Part shown: positions 7,314 through 13,540 of the stretch, piece after piece
How positions within the stretch are numbered: the stretch's first letter is position 1
How the letters are laid out: every line of letters begins with the position of its first letter
DNA from: Rhizobacter sp.
Lineage (GTDB): Bacteria > Pseudomonadota > Gammaproteobacteria > Burkholderiales > Burkholderiaceae_C
Direction of reading: 5' to 3'
DNA: 14,179 nucleotides
Assembly (NCBI GenBank): GCA_025359585.1
Contig: JANYFX010000200.1
Span: forward strand, 1-14,179
The notes under the pieces: generated by a model
What the model saw: the letters and a program-made list of their open reading frames with translations, nothing else
Database searches by the model: none
Told to the model about the DNA's origin: nothing
Translations under genes and position numbers: made by a program

Positions 7314-7355
7314 CCTTGCAAGGCATCGAGTCGATCGCATCAGATGCGCTATCAT
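7314..7355 (+). promoter_or_regulatory. Probable promoter/operator of the VapBC-like toxin-antitoxin pair
   Basis: A perfect 13-bp palindrome CGCATC-A-GATGCG lies at 7336-7348, and immediately after it TATCAT (7350-7355) resembles a sigma-70 -10 hexamer 28 bases before the antitoxin ATG. A second perfect palindrome, CCTTGCAAGG, is at 7314-7323, 12 bases upstream of the first. Ribbon-helix-helix antitoxins typically bind such palindromes overlapping their own promoter and repress it together with the toxin, so autoregulation is a reasonable inference. No good -35 hexamer is visible at the right spacing. Confidence 0.5.
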
Positions 7356-7382
7356 CAAGTGCAAACTCATCCAGCCCAGCTC

Positions 7383-7631
7383 ATGCGCACCACCCTCGAT
7401 CTCGACGAAGACGTGCTCGCCAGTGCGAAAGAAATCGCGCGCCGCGAGAACAAGACGGCCGGGCAAGTGTTGTCGGAGTTGGCGCGCCGAGCGCTGACGC
7501 AAGGGGCGGGCGCGTCGCGCGCCGCGAAAAACGAACCGGCCGCAACGCATGGCTTCCGGCCCTTCGCGCGGCGTGGCGCTGTCGTCACGAACGCATTGGT
7601 TCAGAAGCTGCGCGACGAGGGCGAGTACTGA
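7383..7631 (+). CDS. vapB: VapB-like ribbon-helix-helix antitoxin
   Basis: This is an 82-residue small cytoplasmic protein. The first half is a typical ribbon-helix-helix DNA-binding domain: beta strand RTTLDLDED (2-10), helix VLASAKEIARREN, turn, helix TAGQVLSELARRAL (25-38). The second half (GFRPFARRGAVVTNALVQKLRDEGEY) has the usual antitoxin tail that wraps around a PIN toxin; tails with a PFxxRGxVVT motif are frequent in this VapB group. ATG 7383 is the only sensible start because the RHH strand begins right after it; it lacks a strong Shine-Dalgarno. Its TGA overlaps the ATG of the next gene by one base (TGATG). The inferred role is to neutralise the toxin and autorepress the pair from the upstream palindrome. 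Confidence 0.85.
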   Translation: MRTTLDLDEDVLASAKEIARRENKTAGQVLSELARRALTQGAGASRAAKNEPAATHGFRPFARRGAVVTNALVQKLRDEGEY

Positions 7632-8161
7632 TGGTTTCCCGCAGGCGGGCGCCGGTCGGCGTGAGCGAGCCGCAGGCCAAATACCTGGTGAAGCCGCAGC
7701 CCGCGCCGAAGGCCGGAGCCCAGCCCGAGCCGCGCTGTGCGCTGCTCGACGTGAACGTGCTGATCGCGTTGCTCGACGCCGACCACCTGCACCACGCCCG
7801 CGCCGCCGCGTGGCTGGCCCAGAACATCCAATTCGGCTGGGCTTCGTGCGCGATCACGCAGAACGGCTGCGTGCGCATCATGTCGCAGCCGGGTTACCCG
7901 AACGCGCTGCCCGCCGCCGGTGTGGCGCAGCGTTTGCGTGAGGCCACGCTGACCGAACACCACCTGTTCGTGCCCGGCGATTTGAGCTTGCTCGACGAAC
8001 AACATTTCGACGCTGAGCAGCTGCTCGGCCACCGCCAGGTGACCGACGCTTGGCTGCTCGGTCTGGCGGTCTGGCACGGCCTGCGCTTCGTCACCTTCGA
8101 CGCGAGCATGCCGATGCGTGTGGTGCGTGGCGCCAAGCTCGAGCACCTCGTGGTGCTCTGA
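7631..8161 (+). CDS. vapC: VapC-like PIN-domain ribonuclease toxin
   Basis: This is a 176-residue protein with a PIN nuclease domain from about residue 37. The acidic residues expected for metal binding are visible: D40 in ALLDVNVLIALLD, D139 in VTDAWLLGLA and D157 in FVTFD. The middle motif ITQNGCVRIMSQPGYP (75-90) matches the TQxGFVRxxSNP-type signature of the VapC group related to TIGR00028. VapC toxins cleave RNA, often tRNA, and are held inactive by VapB. The gene starts at the A of the antitoxin stop codon (TGATG), so the pair is translationally coupled. It has an unusual N-terminal extension of about 35 residues rich in Pro, Arg and Ala before the PIN core; no better internal ATG exists, though GTG 7661 would shorten the extension. 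Toxicity and target are not tested by sequence alone. Confidence 0.87.
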   Translation: MVSRRRAPVGVSEPQAKYLVKPQPAPKAGAQPEPRCALLDVNVLIALLDADHLHHARAAAWLAQNIQFGWASCAITQNGCVRIMSQPGYPNALPAAGVAQRLREATLTEHHLFVPGDLSLLDEQHFDAEQLLGHRQVTDAWLLGLAVWHGLRFVTFDASMPMRVVRGAKLEHLVVL

Positions 8162-8173
8162 CCGCGCTGCGTG

Positions 8174-9955
8174 TCAGCCCAGAGGCGCGGCGCAGTTCGA
8201 GCAGAAGCGCGCACCGGGCGCGGCCTCGGTGCCGCAGGCGCTGCAGAAACGCTTCGATGCAGGCGCGGCCGTCGACGCCAATGCCGCAGCCGTCTGCAAA
8301 TGGTGCTGCACCTGCGCGGCCGTTGCCGCCTCGCCCGCCGGCAGCATCGCCCGCTCGCCGGCGTTGAGTGCTGCGATGCGGGCCTGGTCTTCGCCGCTGA
8401 AGGGCGCGACCAGCACACTCTGGCTGCGCGCGAAATGCATCAGGTCGACGGCCAGCGCCTTGGCGTCTTCTTCGGTCGAGAACATCGCCGTGACCTGGCG
8501 CGCGTCGTCCTTGCCGAACACGACCGACTCGATGCGCGCGCGCCAGACGCGCAGCGTCATCGCTTCGGTGCGCACCACGTCGTTCTCGGTGTTCATCCGG
8601 CTCGAGAAGTTGTTGCCGGTGCCGATGCGCGAGGTCTGGTAGCTGCCGACCATCACGACCCAGGTCAATACCGACTCGAAGTTGAAGCGGCCCCACAAAC
8701 GCGCCGAAGCCTGAAAACAATAAGCCGCCACGAACGACAGGATGGCCGAGGTGCCGACCAGCGAATAGCGGTTCTGCTGCCAGGGGGCCGAGGCGTCGAA
8801 CTCGCGCACGAAGACCAGCGCCATGCCGATCGCGGCCACCACCAGCAGCGTGGCGTACAGGTCGAGCAGCAGCAGCGCGCGGTGGCGCGGTTCGGCGAAT
8901 GCGGCGCCGAACGCGGGCGCCTTGGTGCCGGCCACCGGCAAGGGCTGCGTCTCTTCGAACAATTCGCCGGCGAAGCTGCCGCTCGGTGTGGTGGCCTGCG
9001 TGACCGGGTCGATGCGGGCGTAGCGCCGGTTCGGAATGCGCTCGGTCCACGTTGCCTGCATCGTGCGGTCGAGCTCGTCCATCAGGCTGCCGGGCGGCGC
9101 GTTCATCGACAGGCGGTTCTGCTCGACGCTGGCGCGTGTCTGCGGTGCGTTGTCGACTTGCGCGAGCACGGCGGCGACCGCCAGTGCGCACGCGAGCAGC
9201 GCGGCACCGAGCATCACGAAGGTCTGCACGTTCAGCGTGAAGCCGTTCAACGAAGGCAGCTTCGCACCGACAAGGCCGATCGCCACCGGCGCGAGGATCG
9301 CCGCGGCAATCAGGCCGACGAGCGAGGCGGTGGTGAGCCGCGCGCGGCCTTGTGAAAGCAGCGGCTTGAGCAACACGAACAGGCCGAAGGCAAAGTACAG
9401 CATGCCGATCCACGGCCGCGTGGTTTCGCTGCCGAACACCAGCCACGACACGATGAAGCTCAGCAAGGTGGCAGCGAACGCCGCGAGGTTGAACACGTAG
9501 CGCCGCGCCAGCGACTGCACTTCGTTAGGCGCCGTGATCAGGCGCGGTGCCCAGTGGTACAGCAGGCCCTCGATCGCGCCTTGCGGCTCGGGGTAGGTGA
9601 GGCCGCCCTGGCGCAGCAGCTCCTTGATGTGGTCGGCGGCGGGCGAACCGCCGGTCGCGCCGACCGGGATCTCAGGGGCGAGCGACGCCGGCCGCCCGCG
9701 GCCGAAGAAGAAGCGCAGGCGGCGCGCGGCGGTGGCCGCGGCGACCAGCCCCGCCGCCACCATCACGAGACCGGCGAGCAGAGGTGCGGCCACGAGCCGC
9801 AGCGCGTTGTCCTGCATCGCGGCGCGGGCCCAGAACAGGCTCGTGACACCCGCGACGATCAGCAGCGCCGCGCACAACCACAGCAGCCGGTTCTGCAACT
9901 GGTAGGGGTTGGGCAGCTCGAGCAGCTTGGACTCTGAGCTGTAGTCGTAGGACAT
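8174..9955 (-). CDS. Polytopic membrane protein of unknown function with C-terminal zinc ribbon
   Basis: I do not recognise a named family. The 593-residue protein has about eight hydrophobic segments: two near the N-terminus (about 22-45 and 52-76), four in the middle (starting YVFNLAAFAATLLSF, WIGMLYFAFGLF, LTTASLVGLIAAA, FVMLGAALLACALA) and two after a long hydrophilic loop (LLLLDLYATLLVVAAIGM, YSLVGTSAILSFVAAY). A cytosolic-looking domain follows, then an Ala-rich linker, and the chain ends in a compact zinc ribbon with C571, C574, C585 and C588 (FCSACG, 10 residues, FCSNCA), like the zinc_ribbon_2 class. The ATG at 9955 starts a natural N-terminus (MSYDYSSESKLLELPNPYQLQ); longer in-frame starts would overlap the LuxR-type gene. 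The ribosome site is weak. It is convergent with the toxin gene, with a 12-base gap, and lies downstream of the LuxR regulator. Confidence 0.75.
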   Translation of the reverse strand: MSYDYSSESKLLELPNPYQLQNRLLWLCAALLIVAGVTSLFWARAAMQDNALRLVAAPLLAGLVMVAAGLVAAATAARRLRFFFGRGRPASLAPEIPVGATGGSPAADHIKELLRQGGLTYPEPQGAIEGLLYHWAPRLITAPNEVQSLARRYVFNLAAFAATLLSFIVSWLVFGSETTRPWIGMLYFAFGLFVLLKPLLSQGRARLTTASLVGLIAAAILAPVAIGLVGAKLPSLNGFTLNVQTFVMLGAALLACALAVAAVLAQVDNAPQTRASVEQNRLSMNAPPGSLMDELDRTMQATWTERIPNRRYARIDPVTQATTPSGSFAGELFEETQPLPVAGTKAPAFGAAFAEPRHRALLLLDLYATLLVVAAIGMALVFVREFDASAPWQQNRYSLVGTSAILSFVAAYCFQASARLWGRFNFESVLTWVVMVGSYQTSRIGTGNNFSSRMNTENDVVRTEAMTLRVWRARIESVVFGKDDARQVTAMFSTEEDAKALAVDLMHFARSQSVLVAPFSGEDQARIAALNAGERAMLPAGEAATAAQVQHHLQTAAALASTAAPASKRFCSACGTEAAPGARFCSNCAAPLG

Positions 9956-10013
9956 GGAGGGTTCCAGCGCGGTGAGGAAAGGTGCGCCGAGTTTAGTGGC
10001 GGTGCCCCGGCCC

Positions 10014-10031
10014 GCCGCGCCGCAGCGCGGC
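10014..10031 (-). terminator. GC-rich hairpin directly after the LuxR-type gene
   Basis: The arms GCCGCGC (10014-10020) and GCGCGGC (10025-10031) are perfectly complementary around a 4-base loop, one base beyond the regulator stop codon (10032-10034). In the minus-strand transcript this makes a strong 7-bp stem, but no T-tract follows, so it may slow or protect the RNA end rather than terminate. The remaining gap to the membrane-protein start at 9955 shows no other feature. Confidence 0.35.
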
Positions 10032-10874
10032 CTACCCGAGCACCAGTGCGAACAAGGCGTTGCGGTGGTGAATGCCGAGCCGCCCGAAAGCCCGGTTGCG
10101 GTAAGTTTTGGCGGTGCTGGGCGAGACGCCCAGATCGGCGGCGATGCCGTCGAAGGTCCAGCCGCGCAGCAGGCGTTCGCAGACCGCGAGTTCGCGCTCG
10201 GTGAGCTCGGGGCACAGGCGGTGCAGGCGCTGTGCGGCCAGCTGTGTGGGCAAGGCGCTGGGCTCGTCGAATGTGAGCGTGTCGTCTTCCTCGCGACCGG
10301 CCGCCGCCGTGGCGCCCAGTTCGACATGGCGGCGCACCACCGCGAGCAGCGGCGCGGCCAGTGCGAACACCGTGTCGATCTCGGCGGCGCTGAAGCGTGG
10401 CTGGGCCCGGTGGCGGTAGAGGTTGACCGCCAACAGCGCGCCCTTCATGCCGTCGTCGTCGTTGCTGACCAGCGAGAGCCGCTCGCTCAGGCTGTGCGCC
10501 TGGTAGATCTGCTCGCGGTGGGCGCGGCCGAAGTCGTCGGCCACGCAGTGCGTGACCACGGCGTTCGAGGCCAGGTTTCCACGCACCTCGGCGCGCGCGG
10601 CGTGGAAGTGCGTGTCGGCGCGGTAGACGCCGCTGCGGTAGATGCGCCAGCAGTCGAGCGCGATGTCGGGCGCGTCGAAGCTGCCGTGGGCGCACAGGCG
10701 CGGCGCCTGGTCGTCGAACACCCGGTAGACCGTCCACCACGCAAGTGGCAGCGAGCGGTTCAGTCGCGCGAGTGTGCGGCGGCCGAAGTCGGGCCGCGCG
10801 ATGCAGTCGATGAGGCCGGCGGCGGCCGCGTGCGGCGTGTCGTGTGCTGGCAGGGAAACGGGCCACAACTGCAT
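10032..10874 (-). CDS. LuxR-type HTH transcriptional regulator
   Basis: This is a 280-residue cytoplasmic regulator. The C-terminal segment LTERELAVCERLLRGWTFDGIAADLGVSPSTAKTYRNRAFGRLGI (224-268) is a clear LuxR/GerE-type helix-turn-helix with the usual LTxRExxV start and the recognition helix around SPSTAKTYRNRAF. The first 220 residues are not an obvious PAS, receiver or autoinducer-binding domain and probably form a GAF-like or unassigned sensor; a hydrophobic strand ALLAVNLYR at about 146-154 would suit a GAF-like core. The ATG at 10874 has GGAG (complement of 10885-10888) ten bases upstream; a longer in-frame start at 10988 is less likely because it would consume most of the divergent promoter region. 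It is transcribed divergently from the PhyH gene and is the best candidate regulator of the PhyH/binding-protein/DUF3237 set. The ligand is unknown. Confidence 0.87.
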   Translation of the reverse strand: MQLWPVSLPAHDTPHAAAAGLIDCIARPDFGRRTLARLNRSLPLAWWTVYRVFDDQAPRLCAHGSFDAPDIALDCWRIYRSGVYRADTHFHAARAEVRGNLASNAVVTHCVADDFGRAHREQIYQAHSLSERLSLVSNDDDGMKGALLAVNLYRHRAQPRFSAAEIDTVFALAAPLLAVVRRHVELGATAAAGREEDDTLTFDEPSALPTQLAAQRLHRLCPELTERELAVCERLLRGWTFDGIAADLGVSPSTAKTYRNRAFGRLGIHHRNALFALVLG

Positions 10875-11042
10875 GGGGCGGGAACTCCAATCCGGGCTTC
10901 CATGGTCCGCCCTTGCGGTGCGCGCGGCAACCCGGGGGAACGCGCATCGGTGCCGGCACCTGTCGTCTTCGCAGGCGACAGACGCCAAGCCGCCCGGCGC
11001 CTACGCTCGCGGGCATCAAACGATCGAACCAGGAGACGCCCG
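10875..11042. promoter_or_regulatory. Divergent regulatory region with two dyads, between LuxR-type and PhyH genes
   Basis: This 168-base gap must hold the promoters of the divergent regulator and PhyH genes. Two dyads stand near its middle: the perfect 12-bp palindrome GGTGCCGGCACC (10949-10960) and CTGTCG-N10-CGACAG (10960-10981), 22 bp overall, about the size of LuxR-family operators. Either may be the site of the adjacent regulator. AGGAG at 11031-11035 is the Shine-Dalgarno of the PhyH gene. I could not find convincing -35/-10 hexamers. Confidence 0.45.
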
Positions 11043-11858
11043 ATGAATGCACGCCCGCTCGCCCCCATCACCGACGAGCAGGTCGACACCTTCTGGCGCG
11101 ACGGCGCCACCTGCGTGCGCGGCCTGTTCGGCAACGAGTGGATCGAACACATGCGCGAGGCGGTCGAAGACGACCTGGCGAACCCCGGCCCGCTGGCGCG
11201 TGAATATGCCAAGGGAGGGGGGCGCTTTCTGGGCGACATCGGCGCCTGGGCCGTCAAGCCCGGGCTGCGCAAGTTCGTCGAAGAATCGCCCGCCGCCGAG
11301 ATCGCGGCGCGGCTGCTGAAGAGCCACAAGGTCAACTTCCTCTACGACCAGCTGTTCGTCAAGGAGCCCGGCACCGCGGCCATCACACCCTGGCACCAGG
11401 ACGGGCCGTACTGGCCGGTGCGCGGCGACCAGATTCTGTCGATCTGGTTCGCGCTCGACGACGTGACGGTCGAGTCCAGCGGTGTCGAATACCTGAAGGG
11501 CTCGCACCGCTGGGGCAAGGAATACCGGCCGGTGAGTTTTGCCGGCGACACCGAGATGTACAAGATGCTGCCCGGCGACACGCTGCCCGACATCGAAGCG
11601 ATGCGCGGCCAGTTCGAGGTGATGAACTGGGACATGAAAGCCGGCGACTGCCTGATCCACCACTGCATGACGGTGCACGGCGCGCCCGGCAACGCCAGCT
11701 CCACGCGCCGGCGCCGCGCCTACGCCACGCGCTGGACCGGCGACGACGTGGTCTACGCGCCGCGCGACGGGCAGGCCGCGATCACGATCGACAAGCCGGG
11801 CATCGAGCCCGGGCAGCCGATCGACTGCGCGGTGTTTCCCCGCTTGTGGCCGCGCTGA
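11043..11858 (+). CDS. Phytanoyl-CoA dioxygenase (PhyH) family Fe(II)/2-oxoglutarate oxygenase
   Basis: This is a 271-residue cytoplasmic oxygenase, the common size for bacterial PhyH proteins. The iron-binding facial triad is visible: H118 and D120 in TPWHQDGPYW, and H212 in MTVHGAPGN. Arginines at 222-225, followed by RAYATRW, provide the likely 2-oxoglutarate carboxylate contact. Other family features are DQLFVKEPGT before the HxD motif and SGVEYLKGSHRWG (146-158). Members hydroxylate diverse small molecules with O2 and 2-oxoglutarate; the substrate here is unknown and phytanoyl-CoA is not implied. ATG 11043 has AGGAG at 11031-11035, seven bases away. The gene is divergent from the LuxR-type regulator and is followed after 44 bases by a periplasmic binding protein, suggesting that the imported compound or a downstream product is what it oxidises. 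Confidence 0.9.
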   Translation: MNARPLAPITDEQVDTFWRDGATCVRGLFGNEWIEHMREAVEDDLANPGPLAREYAKGGGRFLGDIGAWAVKPGLRKFVEESPAAEIAARLLKSHKVNFLYDQLFVKEPGTAAITPWHQDGPYWPVRGDQILSIWFALDDVTVESSGVEYLKGSHRWGKEYRPVSFAGDTEMYKMLPGDTLPDIEAMRGQFEVMNWDMKAGDCLIHHCMTVHGAPGNASSTRRRRAYATRWTGDDVVYAPRDGQAAITIDKPGIEPGQPIDCAVFPRLWPR

Positions 11859-11902
11859 TGCGCGCCTTCAATGCCGAATCGACACAAAGTGAGGGATCTG
11901 GA

Positions 11903-13063
11903 ATGCATCTTTTGAAATCGCCCGTGCGCTGTGTCCTGGCGCTCGTGACCGGCCTCGGTCTGGCCGCTGCCGCGCATGCCGACATCAACATCGGCGTGAT
12001 CGTCTCGCTCACCGGCCCGGGCGCGTCGCTCGGCATTCCGGCCGACAACACGGTCAAGCTCTGGCCTGCCGAGCTCGGCGGCCAGAAGGTCAACCTCTTC
12101 GTGCTGAACGACGCCACCGATCCGACCACGGCGGCGAAGAACGCCACCAAGCTGATCACCGAAGACAAGGTCGACGTGATCGTCGGCCCGTCGCTCACGC
12201 CGACCTCGCTGGCCGTCATCGAAGTGGCGGCGCGCTCGGGTGTGCCGGTGATTTCGCTGGCCGGTGGTGGCGCCATCGTCGAGCCGCAAGACGGGCCGCG
12301 GCGCTGGGCTTTCAAGATGGCGCCGACCGAAACGATCTCGATCAACGCCGTGCTCGACCACATGGCGAAGAACAAGGCGAGCACGGTCGCGACCATCGGC
12401 ATCACGACCGCCTACGGTGAAGGTTTCCTGAAAGCGATCGAGCGCCTCGCGCCTGCGAAGAACGTGAAGATCGTCGCGGTCGAGAAGTACGCGCAGGCCG
12501 ACCAGAGCGTCACGCCGCAGGTGCTCAAGCTGATGGCCGCCAACCCCGACGCGGTCTACATCTTCAGCGCCGGGACGCCGGGGGCGCTGCCGCACGTCGA
12601 GCTCGTCAAGCGCGGCTACAAGGGCCTGATCTACCAGACCCAGGGTGTGGCGAACGCCGACTTCCTGCGGGTCGGGGGCAAAGACCTGGAAGGCAGTTTC
12701 ATGACCGTGGCGCCGGTGCTGGTGCCGGAGCAACTCGCCGATTCGAACCCGGTGAAAGCCATCGGCGTGGACTACGTGAAACGTTATGAAGCCAAGTACG
12801 GTGCCGGCTCGCGCTCGTTGTTCGGCGCCACGGCGTGGGACGCCAGCCTGTGGCTCAACGCAGCGATTCCGGTGGCGCTCAAGGCCGGCAAGACCGGCAC
12901 ACCGGAGTTCCGCACCGCGCTGCGTGACGCGATCGAGGGCCTGAAAGAGTTCGTGGGCTCGCAGGGCGTGTTCAACCTCAGCGACAAGGACCACAACGGC
13001 GTCGATGCACGCAGCCAGGTGATGGTCAAGATCGAAGCCGGGCAATGGAAGCTGGTGAAGTGA
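11903..13063 (+). CDS. Branched-chain amino acid-type ABC transporter substrate-binding protein (orphan LivK-like)
   Basis: This is a 386-residue periplasmic binding protein of the Peripla_BP_6 / HAAT class. Residues 1-26 are a Sec signal peptide (basic start, hydrophobic core, AHA before D27). The mature protein begins INIGVIVSLTGPGASLGIP, the standard first strand and ligand loop. It continues with TKLITEDKVDVIVGPSLTPTSLAVIEVA and, later, IGITTAYGEGFLKAIERLAP. ATG 11903 is preferred, with GAGGGA at 11891-11896 six bases upstream; a longer GTG start at 11846 would overlap the PhyH gene and spoil the signal peptide. No permease or ATPase gene follows, so this is an orphan receptor that may use another transporter, possibly the one at 1418-4698. 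Its stop overlaps the start of the DUF3237 gene. The ligand is unknown. Confidence 0.92.
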   Translation: MHLLKSPVRCVLALVTGLGLAAAAHADINIGVIVSLTGPGASLGIPADNTVKLWPAELGGQKVNLFVLNDATDPTTAAKNATKLITEDKVDVIVGPSLTPTSLAVIEVAARSGVPVISLAGGGAIVEPQDGPRRWAFKMAPTETISINAVLDHMAKNKASTVATIGITTAYGEGFLKAIERLAPAKNVKIVAVEKYAQADQSVTPQVLKLMAANPDAVYIFSAGTPGALPHVELVKRGYKGLIYQTQGVANADFLRVGGKDLEGSFMTVAPVLVPEQLADSNPVKAIGVDYVKRYEAKYGAGSRSLFGATAWDASLWLNAAIPVALKAGKTGTPEFRTALRDAIEGLKEFVGSQGVFNLSDKDHNGVDARSQVMVKIEAGQWKLVK

Positions 13064-13530
13064 ACGACCCGCTGGTGGCGCCGGCACTGCTGCAGTTCGC
13101 CGACCTGTCGGTGCAGGTCGCGGCGCCGATCGAAGTGGGCAACGTGGGGCACGGCACGCGGCGCATGATCCCCATTCTCGGCGGCACCTGCACCGCGCGC
13201 GACTGGACGGCGAAGGTCTTGCCCGGCGGCGCCGACTTCCAGCTGATCGTGAACGAGCGCATGGCACGGCTCGAAGCGCGCTACGTGCTCGAGACCGACG
13301 CCGGCGACCGCATCTACGTGCACAACGACGCGGTGCGCACCGCGGCGCCCGAGGTCATGGCGCGGCTGGTGCGCGGCGAGCCGGTCGACCCGGCCGATGT
13401 CTACTTTCGCTGCGTGCCGCGCTTCGAGACCAGCGCGCCGTCGCTCGCGTGGATGATGGAGCGGGTGTTCCTCGGCACCGGCCTGCGCCGGCCGAACGAC
13501 GTGGTGATGCGCTTTTTCGAAGTGATGTGA
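13060..13530 (+). CDS. DUF3237 family protein
   Basis: This is a 156-residue protein of the uncharacterised DUF3237 (UPF0311-like) family. Diagnostic stretches are IEVGNVGHGTRRMIPILGG (24-42), LPGGADFQLIV (54-64), DRIYVHNDAVR (83-93), VYFRCVPRFETSAPSLAWM (114-132) and a C-terminal FLGTGLRRPNDVVMRFFEV. The fold is expected to be a single beta-barrel; no catalytic activity is established that I can cite. The start is taken as GTG 13060, overlapping the binding-protein stop as GTGA with GGAAG at 13047-13051 eight bases upstream; ATG 13045 in the same frame would add five residues and is the alternative. There is no signal peptide. Coupling to the binding protein and PhyH gene suggests a role in handling the same compound. 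Confidence 0.86.
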   Translation: MNDPLVAPALLQFADLSVQVAAPIEVGNVGHGTRRMIPILGGTCTARDWTAKVLPGGADFQLIVNERMARLEARYVLETDAGDRIYVHNDAVRTAAPEVMARLVRGEPVDPADVYFRCVPRFETSAPSLAWMMERVFLGTGLRRPNDVVMRFFEVM

Positions 13531-13540
13531 AGCGGGCCGA

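Noticed and set aside
5754..7382. Very long + strand open frame running up to the antitoxin
   Set aside because: Only the last 82 codons (from ATG 7383) look like a protein. The upstream part is the antisense of the SRPBCC and dehydratase genes.
7254..7550. N-terminal extension of the dehydratase to an ATG at 7550
   Set aside because: It would run antisense through the antitoxin gene and its palindromic promoter, and the added residues are Arg-rich and unlike the family.
9859..11052. Minus-strand open frame of 397 codons overlapping the LuxR-type gene
   Set aside because: It is Arg/Pro/Ala rich with no motif, in a different frame from the clear LuxR-type HTH gene.
11753..13267. Minus-strand open frame of 504 codons opposite the second binding protein
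   Set aside because: Composition is that of a shadow frame; the + strand encodes a signal peptide and a complete Peripla_BP_6 protein.
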